DNA from: Flavobacteriales bacterium
GTDB lineage: Bacteria > Bacteroidota > Bacteroidia > Flavobacteriales_D > Crocinitomicaceae
DNA length: 54,120 bases
Assembly (NCBI GenBank): GCA_947462255.1
Contig: CANHOA010000020.1
Coordinates: forward strand, 1 to 54,120
Reading direction: 5' to 3'
Numbering within the stretch: position 1 is the first letter of the stretch; the number at the start of each line of letters is the position of its first letter. Positions 27,788 through 36,534 of the stretch are shown one piece after another. Made by a program: the position numbers and the translations under genes. The notes beneath the pieces were generated by a model. That model was not told the origin of the DNA. It saw nothing but the letters and a program-made list of their open reading frames with translations, and searched no databases.

Positions 27788-30754
27788 ATGTCATTTAACG
27801 AATTAAACAGTGTAGAACATTTCATCATTCATCAGTTAACTGGGTTGGATTTGAATTCAATGAAAGTGAGTGACACAAAAGCCGCTTATGGTGTGCAATG
27901 GGTATACAAATCAGCCGATGAAATACGAAGAAGTGTCAACGAAGTATTAGTTGAGACAGAACTTAAAGATGCACTGATTCGATTAAATCCTGAAATTGCT
28001 GCTAACCCAGCATTGGCGGATGAAGTGATTTATAAATTGAGAGCGGTTTTAATTGCCGTCAATCAAGTTGGATTAGTAAAAGCCAATGAAGAGTTTTTCA
28101 AATGGATGACTGGAGAAAAAACGATGCCTTTTGGCGAAAACAACCGACATGTTCCCATTCGTTTAATAGATTTTGAATACCTTACAAACAACACATATAT
28201 TGCGACAAATCAATTTCGGATCCATCACAGAGAAACAAAAATTCCAGATGTTGTTTTGATGATAAATGGAATTCCTGTTGTGATTGGTGAAGCAAAAACA
28301 CCTATTCGACCTTCCGTTAGTTGGTTAGATGGTGCTTATGAAATACACGATGTGTATGAAAATAGCGTTCCCCAATTGTTTGTCCCAAATATTCTTTCTT
28401 TTGCTACAGAGGGTAAAGAACTGTTTTTTGGTGGTATTAGAACTCCATTGGAATTTTGGGCTCCCTGGAGAATGGAAAATGACGATGATGCATTAGCCAA
28501 ACGATTAGGATTGAGTGAAATTGGTAAAGAACTTTCCGATTTATTGAGTCCAGTTCGCCTTTTAGATATTCTCCAAAATTTCTCATTGTTTACTTCAAAT
28601 AAAAAGAAACAACGTATTAAAATTTTGTGTCGCTTCCAACAGTATGAAGGCGCAAATAAAATTGTTGAGAGAGTAAAAGAAGGTCGAGTTAAGAAAGGTT
28701 TAATCTGGCATTTTCAAGGTTCTGGAAAATCCTTATTGATGGTTTTCGCTGCACAAAAATTAAGAAAGTCAGCAGAATTAAAAAGTCCAACGGTGATTGT
28801 ATTGGTTGATAGAACTGATTTAGATACACAGATCAGTGGAACATTTAATGCAGCAGAAATACCAAATGTTGAGACTACAGAAAGCATAAGCGAATTACAA
28901 AAATTATTGGAGCGAGACACTCGTAAAATCATCATTTCAATGATTCACAAATTCCGAGATGCTAAGCCGAATATGAATGGCAGAGACAATATCATTGTTC
29001 TGGTTGATGAAGCGCATAGAACACAAGAAGGTGATCTTGGTAGACAAATGCGTGCTGCATTACCAAATGCATTTTTATTCGGGCTTACTGGAACACCAGT
29101 AAATAAAGCAGACAAAAATACTTTTTGGGCTTTTGGTTCCGAAGAGGACGAAGGTGGATATATGTCACGATATACTTTCCAAGACTCCATTCGTGATAAG
29201 GCAACACTTCCATTGCATTTCGAACCTCGATTGGTTGATGTACATGTCGATAAAGAAACGATTGATAAAGCATTTGCAGAATTTAAAGAAGATGCTGCAT
29301 TGACAGATGAAGAAGCAGATGCTTTGAATCAAAAATCTGCGAAGATGGCAGCCTTTTTAAAGTCGCCAGAAAGAGTGGCAAAAATTGTAGAAGACATAGC
29401 ACAACATTTTAAGGAGAAAGTCGATCCCCAGGGATTTAAAGCAATGATTGTAACACCTGATCGTCATGGTTGTGTACAATATAAAGAAGAACTCGATAAG
29501 CATTTTCCAACTGAGGCAAGTACAGTGGTGATTTCTACAACTGCTAATGATGATTTTGATTTCAAGCAGAAATGGGGAATGGACAAGGCAAAGCAAGAGA
29601 AAGTAGTTGAAGAATTTTCTGATCCTCAATCTGAAGTGAAATTCATCATTGTAACTGCAAAACTATTAACTGGTTTTGATGCTCCGGTTCTCCAGACCAT
29701 GTACCTGGATAAATCGTTGAAGGATCATACCTTACTTCAAGCAATTTGTCGAACGAATCGTCTATATCCAAGTAAGACATTTGGTCGTATTGTAGATTAT
29801 TTCGGAGTTTTTGATGACGCAGCCAAAGCGCTCCAGTTTGACGAGCAAAGTGTAAAACAAGTTATTACAAACTTATCTGAATTAAGAGAGAAGTTACCAG
29901 CGGCTGTAAAAGATGCATTAAGCCATTTTATTGGCGTTGACCGCACTATTTTCGGTTTTGAAGGATTAGAAGCCGCTCAAAACGCTATTAAAACAAATGA
30001 GCAAAAAGATGCCTTTGCTGCTGATTACAAGTATCTATCTAAACTTTGGGAGTCACTTTCTCCAGATAACATTTTGGATTTATATCACACTGATTATAAA
30101 TGGCTTTCACAAGTCTTCGAATCTGTAAGACCCGCATCCGACAACATTGGAAAATTATTATGGTTTTCACTCGGAGCACAAACAACTAAACTCATACACG
30201 ATAATATCCATGTAGGTGACGTTCATCAATTAGATGAATTTGTTTTGGATGCTGATGTAATTGAAGATATTTTCAATAATCCGGATCCGAAAAACGCAAA
30301 GAAACTTGAAAAGATTCTTGTCAAGCGTTTCCAGAAACACGAAGGAAATCCAAATTTCAAGAAACTCAGTGAACGATTAGAGGCCTTGCGTGATAAAGCA
30401 GAGAAAGGACTAATCACCTCCATTGAATTTGTTAAAGAACTGTGTAAGATAGCAAAAGAAACTGTTCAAGCAGAAAAGGAATTAGAACAAGAGGTTCAAG
30501 AAAAATCACCAAAATCTGCTTTAACTGAATTGTTTTTGGAATTAAAGACTGACCAAACTCCAGCAGTTGTCGAACGTATTGTAAGCGATATTGATGCGAT
30601 TGTTCGAGTGGTGAGTTTCCCAGGTTGGCAACAATCCATTTCAGGTGAGCGAGAAGTGCAAAAGTCGCTACGACAAGCATTACTTAAATATAAATTGCAT
30701 AAAGACCAAGAACTCTTCGATAGAGCATATGCTTATATTAAGGAGTATTATTAA
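27788..30754 (+). CDS. hsdR: Type I restriction endonuclease subunit
   Basis: 988 aa, a normal HsdR length. The N-terminal PD-(D/E)xK nuclease is visible as D154 (IPDVVLM) and E168-A-K170 (VIGEAKT). The SF2 translocase has FQGSGKS (310-316), a DEAH box (407-410), LFGLTGTPVNK and, in domain 2, LLTGFDAPVLQ and LLQAICRTNR. A helical C-terminal region for binding M2S follows. It starts 2 nt after the UvrD fusion gene, so the restriction subunit is separated from hsdS by three genes that are not classical type I components. It translocates DNA and cuts unmodified targets. Confidence 0.93.
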   Translation: MSFNELNSVEHFIIHQLTGLDLNSMKVSDTKAAYGVQWVYKSADEIRRSVNEVLVETELKDALIRLNPEIAANPALADEVIYKLRAVLIAVNQVGLVKANEEFFKWMTGEKTMPFGENNRHVPIRLIDFEYLTNNTYIATNQFRIHHRETKIPDVVLMINGIPVVIGEAKTPIRPSVSWLDGAYEIHDVYENSVPQLFVPNILSFATEGKELFFGGIRTPLEFWAPWRMENDDDALAKRLGLSEIGKELSDLLSPVRLLDILQNFSLFTSNKKKQRIKILCRFQQYEGANKIVERVKEGRVKKGLIWHFQGSGKSLLMVFAAQKLRKSAELKSPTVIVLVDRTDLDTQISGTFNAAEIPNVETTESISELQKLLERDTRKIIISMIHKFRDAKPNMNGRDNIIVLVDEAHRTQEGDLGRQMRAALPNAFLFGLTGTPVNKADKNTFWAFGSEEDEGGYMSRYTFQDSIRDKATLPLHFEPRLVDVHVDKETIDKAFAEFKEDAALTDEEADALNQKSAKMAAFLKSPERVAKIVEDIAQHFKEKVDPQGFKAMIVTPDRHGCVQYKEELDKHFPTEASTVVISTTANDDFDFKQKWGMDKAKQEKVVEEFSDPQSEVKFIIVTAKLLTGFDAPVLQTMYLDKSLKDHTLLQAICRTNRLYPSKTFGRIVDYFGVFDDAAKALQFDEQSVKQVITNLSELREKLPAAVKDALSHFIGVDRTIFGFEGLEAAQNAIKTNEQKDAFAADYKYLSKLWESLSPDNILDLYHTDYKWLSQVFESVRPASDNIGKLLWFSLGAQTTKLIHDNIHVGDVHQLDEFVLDADVIEDIFNNPDPKNAKKLEKILVKRFQKHEGNPNFKKLSERLEALRDKAEKGLITSIEFVKELCKIAKETVQAEKELEQEVQEKSPKSALTELFLELKTDQTPAVVERIVSDIDAIVRVVSFPGWQQSISGEREVQKSLRQALLKYKLHKDQELFDRAYAYIKEYY

Positions 30755-30764
30755 TTGAAGTAAC

Positions 30765-32534
30765 ATGATACTTTTCTTCGATACAGAAACAACAGGTTTG
30801 CCTAAAAACTGGAAAGCACCAGTTACAGACTTGGATAATTGGCCTCGATTAGTCCAGTTAGCCTATTTAGTCTACGATTTTGATGGAAATTTAATTCATT
30901 CGTGCAATGAGATAATCAAACCAAATGGATTCACCATTCCAATGGACGCTTCAAAAGTTCATGGGATTACGACTGATATTGCGAATCAAAGAGGTAGTAA
31001 TATTGAAGAAGTTTTTGAATTATTCTCCATTCATCTTAGAAGAGCAAAAGTTGTTGTTGCCCATAATATGGCATACGATGAAAAAATCATTGGTTCGGAA
31101 TTGATTCGTTTGGAATTGGAAAACACCCTGGATTCAAAAGAAAAAATTTGTACCATGGAATCGACTGTTGATTTGTGCAAAATCGACGGACCGTATGGTT
31201 ATAAATGGCCTAAATTAGAGGAATTACACAGGTTTTTATTTAATCACGATTTCGAAGGAGCCCATGATGCTTTGGCTGATATTCAAGCCACAGCAAAATG
31301 TTTTTGGGAGTTAAAAAGGAGAGGAGTAATTCATTTACATTCAAACAATATTGCTCCTATTTCTAAGTCTTTAATGGAAAAACTCAAAAAAGCTGCATTG
31401 CTAAATGAAAACAAAAAATTTGATGTGCCATTTCTAATAATTGATAAGGAGGGGGAGGAGTTATGGACATTACATAATACAAAATTAGACCTTAAACATT
31501 GGTTAACATTTGAATATCATAAAATATCTGAAGTTATGAATTCAAGAATTTCAGGTAATGAAAATCTATGGCATAACATATTTTATATTGTTAATCCTTT
31601 TAAGGATTCCTTCAATAATCCCGTGTATAGCAAGGAAGAATTTTGGATAGAAAATTGGCAGCATTGGCAATTCAAAGGACACGGTCAGTTAACTTATAAA
31701 GGCGAGTTTATTTTAGATGTACCTAAATTGTTTTCAATTAGTTGGGATCAAATTTATTACAAAATTGATAGTTTCAAATTTTATAATTCTGAGAATAATA
31801 TTTCAAAGGTTATAGCTCATTATCGAGATTCTCTTTCTACCAATCCATTTGGAGATGGGGAAGGAATCGTTTTTGATGAATATTATTTTACACTATTCTA
31901 TATTGACCAAAACGGATCTGTTTTTATTGAAAATAACCAATTAGAATTTGACCCAGATTCATGTGTTCCATTCTTGAAAATTGATGCAGACGGAATGTCT
32001 TCATGGCAATTTTATAATTATAAAAAAGATGTGTTATTCGGAAAGATATTTGAAGATCATTACGATGTTGAAAAAGAGATAGAGTCGCAACTAAACGAAA
32101 GTCCCACCTATTTTTCGACTTATTTTTGGTCAACAACCGAAGTACCTAAATATACCGGACACTTGTTACATTTGGATGGTTGGAATGGTTGGACAACAAA
32201 TGATGATGGAGATCTTTTCTTCAATAAAGAATATAAACTAAATATTTTTAAACTAAATTTCAATTTTCCGTTTATTGGTGATTCAATCATTAGGTTTTTC
32301 GATTCGGATAAGAATGTATCAAAGCTGATTGCATATTGTCAGGATGGGGATGAAGATGGAAGAATTGATGACTGGTATCAAACAATTTTTTATATCAATG
32401 ATAAGGGTAGGATATTTTTAAACAATAATTATTGTCCACCAAAGGAGTTTGATATATTCGATGCTTGGGAAGCAATTGCTGAATACAATGCAGAAAAGGA
32501 TTTTCCTGATTTTGATATAGAACGAATGCATTAA
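30765..32534 (+). CDS. DEDDh exonuclease with duplicated C-terminal domain
   Basis: 589 aa. The N-terminal 200 residues form a DnaQ-like 3'-5' exonuclease with all catalytic residues visible: D6 and E8 (FFDTETTGLP), D105 (AHNMAYDE), H167 and D172 (AHDALAD). The C-terminal about 390 residues are not recognised but contain a tandem duplication: FLIIDKEGEELW resembles FLKIDADGMSSW, and the ISKVIAHYRDS...LFYIDQNGSVFIENN block resembles VSKLIAYCQDG...IFYINDKGRIFLNNN. The gene starts 10 nt after hsdR and is probably the end of, or late in, the same operon. It likely degrades DNA (or RNA) ends. Confidence 0.8.
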   Translation: MILFFDTETTGLPKNWKAPVTDLDNWPRLVQLAYLVYDFDGNLIHSCNEIIKPNGFTIPMDASKVHGITTDIANQRGSNIEEVFELFSIHLRRAKVVVAHNMAYDEKIIGSELIRLELENTLDSKEKICTMESTVDLCKIDGPYGYKWPKLEELHRFLFNHDFEGAHDALADIQATAKCFWELKRRGVIHLHSNNIAPISKSLMEKLKKAALLNENKKFDVPFLIIDKEGEELWTLHNTKLDLKHWLTFEYHKISEVMNSRISGNENLWHNIFYIVNPFKDSFNNPVYSKEEFWIENWQHWQFKGHGQLTYKGEFILDVPKLFSISWDQIYYKIDSFKFYNSENNISKVIAHYRDSLSTNPFGDGEGIVFDEYYFTLFYIDQNGSVFIENNQLEFDPDSCVPFLKIDADGMSSWQFYNYKKDVLFGKIFEDHYDVEKEIESQLNESPTYFSTYFWSTTEVPKYTGHLLHLDGWNGWTTNDDGDLFFNKEYKLNIFKLNFNFPFIGDSIIRFFDSDKNVSKLIAYCQDGDEDGRIDDWYQTIFYINDKGRIFLNNNYCPPKEFDIFDAWEAIAEYNAEKDFPDFDIERMH

Positions 32535-32591
32535 TTTTGAGCATCACAACATACTTAATATTTGAATACAATTTAAATTAGGCTTTTATTC

Positions 32592-34328
32592 TTGAAAAAC
32601 AACAGAATACTTCTTTCCCTATTCGCAAAGCACCCCAATTATCTGTTGAGGTTATTTTTTACTTATTATCCGCTTTCTAATGAGCAAGTATCAAAGTTCA
32701 AAGGTGAAATGAAATGGGGGTATTTGTCTTCCAATGCAGCAAGAAGTTGGGAACAATCTTTCATTGAAGAATACGCCGATCAGTTGAATTGGGATGCATT
32801 GTCAGGGAATCCTTCATTGCCTTGGTCAATGTCTTTTCTAAAAGCATTTCCAGGAAGGTTTAAAGGCTCAATTCAAACTACGAATCCGTCATTGCCGTGG
32901 TCTTATGAATTTATCACTAAATACGAGCAGTTTTGGAACTTCTATTCACTTCCTTTAAACCAAGGAGTTCCATGGATACAAGAACTTATTTTACATCCAA
33001 AAATCATTGATAAAAATCTTTCAACTGTGAACGGTCAAAACCTTTGGACGGAAGAATTTTTGCTTCAAAATGCAGCAATTTTACCTTGGCATTTTTTATG
33101 CGCGAATCCCTACATTTCATGGACAGAGAAATTGATTGATCAATTATCACCTTTTTGGAAAAAGGGAGAGAAAGAAAGCAATGAGTATTCTGTTTCGCCA
33201 TGGAAAGGACTTTGCTCCAACCCTTCAGTTCCATGGACGACAAAATGGATTAAGAAATATCAAAAGTCCTTTTTTAGACCCTATGGCATTCATTGGAAAG
33301 AGTTAAGTAGAAATCCAAATTTGCCTTGGCAAGAGGAAAATCTGTTAGAGATTTATAAAAATAAATGGAATTGGGACCTGCTCTCTGTGAACGACGGCGT
33401 TGGTTTTACAGAAGGGCAAATCGAAAAATACAAAGACCTTCTTACTTGGGATTCAGGTAGTGGAAGCAATCAAAATATCGCATCTAATAGCAATCTGCCA
33501 TGGAGTGTCGAATTTATCAATAAGTACAAGCATAAATGGCATTGGTGGAGTTTGTCTCGAAATCCTGGTGTCAATTGGACGGAAGAAATGATTTCCGAAT
33601 TTGAAGAAAATATTATTTGGCAATCGATGGCAAACAATATCAATTTACCTTGGTCGTTGGATTTTATTTTGAAATATGAAAAAGAACTATTCAAAAGTTG
33701 GACTTCGACGAACAGTGACTTTGATCAACATATTTGGGCAAAAGTATTTGAACCATTAATCACAGATGAAATCGCCGAACAGATTCTATACAGTTTATCT
33801 AATCCATTTCATGCAATCAAAAATTATAAGCCAGAAACTGACGATTCAAATATTCCACAAAAGAACCTTGAAATATTAACCCGTTTAATATTAAACATCA
33901 ACTCTCAAACGAACCCTTACATTTCGAATTTTTCCAAAATAGATTTGTTTCTATCGGCAATTCAAACAGCAATGACACAAATTCTTGTTGCAGATGAAAA
34001 TGAGTTGAAAATTGAACTTAAATTATTGACGCAATTATATCAAGAATCCGACGTGCCAACAAAAAAATATCTCAACAATTTGTGCGCTGAGGTACACGAA
34101 GAGATACGTGTACTTTTTGCTGGATATGGTATTGATAAAATTGCTCGGGAAGTTGTTTTGAAACAAAACGAAATGAACGAAACGTATATGGAATTTGCTC
34201 GCCAAGGAGGACATGTTTCACAAGATTATTCTTTCGTTCATTCTTTCATAGGAAAGTATGGCAAAAGACATTTAGAGTTGGCTAGGCTGTGGGTTCTTTT
34301 GGAAACACTACCAACTCAAGGAAATTAA
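32592..34328 (+). CDS. Trp-rich tandem repeat protein (N-P-x-L-P-W repeats)
   Basis: 578 aa. About ten degenerate repeats of some 25-45 residues fill residues 30-400, each around a core W-x-x-L-S-x-N-P-x-(L/V)-P-W (for example LSGNPSLPWS, LSRNPNLPWQ, LSRNPGVNWT), with helix-like KYKHKWHW linkers. The last 180 residues are helical and non-repetitive, ending HLELARLWVLLETLP. The start is TTG at 32592; no ATG precedes the repeats in frame. Such arrays usually form protein-binding solenoids; no enzyme motif is seen. It follows the exonuclease by 57 nt. A remnant of a paralogous C-terminus lies at 35884-35994. Confidence 0.75.
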   Translation: MKNNRILLSLFAKHPNYLLRLFFTYYPLSNEQVSKFKGEMKWGYLSSNAARSWEQSFIEEYADQLNWDALSGNPSLPWSMSFLKAFPGRFKGSIQTTNPSLPWSYEFITKYEQFWNFYSLPLNQGVPWIQELILHPKIIDKNLSTVNGQNLWTEEFLLQNAAILPWHFLCANPYISWTEKLIDQLSPFWKKGEKESNEYSVSPWKGLCSNPSVPWTTKWIKKYQKSFFRPYGIHWKELSRNPNLPWQEENLLEIYKNKWNWDLLSVNDGVGFTEGQIEKYKDLLTWDSGSGSNQNIASNSNLPWSVEFINKYKHKWHWWSLSRNPGVNWTEEMISEFEENIIWQSMANNINLPWSLDFILKYEKELFKSWTSTNSDFDQHIWAKVFEPLITDEIAEQILYSLSNPFHAIKNYKPETDDSNIPQKNLEILTRLILNINSQTNPYISNFSKIDLFLSAIQTAMTQILVADENELKIELKLLTQLYQESDVPTKKYLNNLCAEVHEEIRVLFAGYGIDKIAREVVLKQNEMNETYMEFARQGGHVSQDYSFVHSFIGKYGKRHLELARLWVLLETLPTQGN

Positions 34329-34411
34329 ATAGTGGGACACGATGCTAAAGTTAAATGAATTCGTGCTGTTAATGCTGGATTTCTTCTGTACAATAAAGTC
34401 TGAACGTTCTC

Positions 34412-34526
34412 GCTGCCTAGCGCTCAGCCCGACTCTTTAAAGAAATCGTTGAACCGAAGTTAAAATTATTTTCTTTCAAATTTATCTTTGTTTCGAAGCA
34501 AGATTGTAGGGTTGCCGCTAGACAGC
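34412..34526 (-). repeat. attC-like imperfect hairpin downstream of the nuclease gene
   Basis: The arm 34412-34433 (GCTGCCTAGCGCTCAGCCCGAC) is complementary to 34506-34526 (GTAGGGTTGCCGCTAGACAG plus C): 17 Watson-Crick pairs, one G-T, three mismatches and one bulged base, with a 72-nt loop. On the minus strand it begins just after GGCTAAC (34528-34534) and only 4 nt after the stop codon of the nuclease gene. Size, bulge and position resemble integron attC sites, but the R-box consensus is imperfect and no integron integrase is present. Confidence 0.4.
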
Positions 34527-34538
34527 TGTTAGCCTCGT

Positions 34539-35771
34539 CTATTTAGGTAAGTGATAAAGTTGAACAGCTAATTTAATTTCTTTATTCGCATCTTGAGGTA
34601 AATTAAAGGTAAAATTAAACCAACTTTCATCAGAAATTGGTTGCTCAGAAATTAAGTTTGGGTGATTCTTTATTCCTTCCTTTACTTCAGATAAGACATT
34701 TGTAAAGTCCTTATTGGAAACGAAGATGATGACAGAAGTCTTTGAGTCTCTCCAAGTTAAATAACCTAGAAGTTGATCTATAGTAGAAATGAATCCTTTT
34801 ATACCTGTCCAAAACTTACATTCTGCAATAAATACAACGGAACTATCATGTCTTAATTGTATATCTGTTTTTCCAGAGAAATTAAAAGTCTCTCCAGATG
34901 CCGAACCTAACTGGAAATTTGGATCTAGTACCATTAAGAGGTGGTCTCTTAAATCCTCTTCACCTTTATTTTTGTAAAGGGAAGGCATTCGCTCAAAATT
35001 TTTACCAACATCATTAATTATTTTTAAAATGCTTTGATAATTTTCATTATCCAAAGAAGGTTCGGGAGTATAACCTTTCGTAGTTACTTGAGGGCGAACA
35101 GTTATTTTTTGACGAAGTTTTGGGGTAGGGACAGCATATGTTGATGAGGCATCTTTTGTTTTCTTTAATGGGAACCCCAAACTGTCTAAAACGGATTTCT
35201 TTTTAAGAATCTTTTCTTTTCTATTTCTTAGGCTTCTTCTAATAGTTTCATCTAAAGAATTGTGGTAATTGTCGATATCTCTTTTAAGAAAATCATAGTC
35301 TGATTCAATTCTCTTTTTAGCATCGTTGAAATCGGACATTATTCGACTTGGGTCATTATAAAAATCTATAATTTTAATCTTTATAATGTTATTTCTCTCA
35401 TCAATATCGATTTCCGCTTTTGGACTTAACGAAAATTGACTGGGTCTAAACTTTAGAAGATGTATTTGTCCAGAATAGGGGATTTCATAAATGATTATAT
35501 TTCGTTTATAAAATTTATATGGTTCGACATCGAATGTTCCAGGAAAATATCTTGCCTCAATTTCTTCTTCAGTTGAATCCACTATAGCTTGGTCAAACAA
35601 AATTTCTGGGAAATCAAATTCAAATTCTGACTTCAGATATTCAATGTATTTCTCTTCTCCAGCATTTAATATAAAGTCTTCCGTTTCATGTTCAACTTTT
35701 TCATAAATCTCGCGACGTTTACTTTCAATCAATATGCTAGAAGATTCAGTCGAATATAGTTTAATACTCAT
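34539..35771 (-). CDS. Putative PD-(D/E)xK restriction-like nuclease
   Basis: 410 aa. The C-terminal third has GETFNFSGKTDIQL (Asp303) followed by SVVFIAECKFW (Glu317-Cys-Lys319), the D...E-x-K pattern of restriction-endonuclease-fold enzymes. It then has QLLGYLTWRDSKTSVIIFVSNK, a common strand-helix continuation. The N-terminal 250 residues (with KEKILKKKSVLDSLGFPL) are charged and probably recognise target or partner. No methyltransferase accompanies it, so it may be a modification-dependent or abortive defence nuclease; this is inference. It lies in opposite orientation between the repeat-protein gene and the paralogue remnant. Confidence 0.75.
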   Translation of the reverse strand: MSIKLYSTESSSILIESKRREIYEKVEHETEDFILNAGEEKYIEYLKSEFEFDFPEILFDQAIVDSTEEEIEARYFPGTFDVEPYKFYKRNIIIYEIPYSGQIHLLKFRPSQFSLSPKAEIDIDERNNIIKIKIIDFYNDPSRIMSDFNDAKKRIESDYDFLKRDIDNYHNSLDETIRRSLRNRKEKILKKKSVLDSLGFPLKKTKDASSTYAVPTPKLRQKITVRPQVTTKGYTPEPSLDNENYQSILKIINDVGKNFERMPSLYKNKGEEDLRDHLLMVLDPNFQLGSASGETFNFSGKTDIQLRHDSSVVFIAECKFWTGIKGFISTIDQLLGYLTWRDSKTSVIIFVSNKDFTNVLSEVKEGIKNHPNLISEQPISDESWFNFTFNLPQDANKEIKLAVQLYHLPK

Positions 35772-35883
35772 GGGCTTTTAATTGTGGCTAAATTGTATAT
35801 GTGCGAAACAAAAGTTCTCTTAGCGATATTAAGGATGAAACTTCTGCGCAGAATTGTGTCGTTAACTTGTAAATCAAATATAA

Positions 35884-35994
35884 CCTTTTTCACAAGATTA
35901 TTCATTCCTTCATTCTTTCATCAGAAAGTATGGTGAAAGATATTTAGAGTTGGCGAGGCGGGTTCTTTTGGAAAAGTTGCTACACAATAAATAA
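35884..35994 (+). pseudogene. C-terminal remnant of a paralogue of the Trp-rich repeat protein
   Basis: 35888-35974 matches 34216-34305 with few substitutions and one 3-nt gap. The reading frame is kept (QDYSFLHSFIRKYGERYLEL..., ending in TAA at 35992). An in-frame stop lies just before the match at 35881-35883, so only the last about 33 codons survive. The frame-preserving differences indicate it was once a second functional gene, not a recent copy. Confidence 0.75.
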
Positions 35995-36061
35995 GTTAAT
36001 CAAGAAATTAATAGCGTTTGATGCAATTATTTTATAAAATAATCGAAAAAGGGCATATATT

Positions 36062-36075
36062 CGGATGTATCCGTT
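36062..36075. repeat. Near-palindrome CGGATGTATCCG, copy 1
   Basis: CGGATGTATCCGTT, with CGGAT and ATCCG as inverted arms around GT. The second copy lies 50 bp downstream. Possible protein-binding site; unproven. Confidence 0.5.
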
Positions 36076-36111
36076 GAAATCTGCTATTATTCGTATTTAA
36101 ACAGATTTATC

Positions 36112-36125
36112 CGGATGTATCCGTT
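36112..36125. repeat. Near-palindrome CGGATGTATCCG, copy 2
   Basis: 14-nt identical partner of 36062-36075, spacing 50 bp (about five helical turns). Confidence 0.5.
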
Positions 36126-36260
36126 TTAGTTCGATTTCTTACGGTTTATTTTATTAAATAATTTGTTCAAAAACGGTGCTTTTTAGCTGGCATGTTGAGT
36201 TGATTTTTCATGTACATGTTTCATTATCTGGCATGAACGTACCATGAAACTAAAAAATGA

Positions 36261-36280
36261 TATTTGTGGTATTTTCGGAC
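36261..36280 (+). repeat. 20-bp direct repeat, left copy
   Basis: tatttgtggtattttcggac, 19 of 20 identical to 38271-38290. The pair brackets the zinc-ribbon nuclease gene. Confidence 0.6.
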
Positions 36281-36510
36281 CATTGAATTTTTGATTAAAA
36301 TGAGGTGGTTTCCCCATTTTATTTGTTCAATTATTATTAAATCAATTCTTTTCATTATTCGGAAGTTCGACGAAAGACGGAGGAATTTTGCGATATTTCA
36401 AAGTTTAAATTTTGACGAATGGGCTTACCATTGTGAAGTTAAATACATCAGAAGAATGTTGAAATGTTTTGTGTTATTCCCAAAATATTCAAGTTAGATT
36501 ACCATTTCAA

Positions 36511-36530
36511 ATAAAAGTTTCTAGAAACTT
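36511..36530 (-). terminator. Palindrome/weak terminator after the zinc-ribbon nuclease gene
   Basis: AAGTTTCTAGAAACTT (36515-36530) is a perfect 16-bp palindrome 4 nt after the stop codon on the minus strand, followed by TTTATTTG. The stem is short and AT-rich, so termination would be weak. Confidence 0.35.
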
Positions 36531-36534
36531 AGAA

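Larger units (their letters stand above)
35995..36534. other. Gene-free AT-rich interval
   Basis: 540 bp. It holds two copies of CGGATGTATCCGTT, a CATGTACATG palindrome near 36210, the left 20-bp direct repeat (36261-36280) and a palindrome by the next gene's stop. The short reading frame across it (36264-36497) has no family features. Confidence 0.5.

Noticed and set aside
36264..36497. 77-aa frame in the gene-free interval
   Set aside because: Starts inside the 20-bp direct repeat, no conserved features, and a composition like intergenic DNA.
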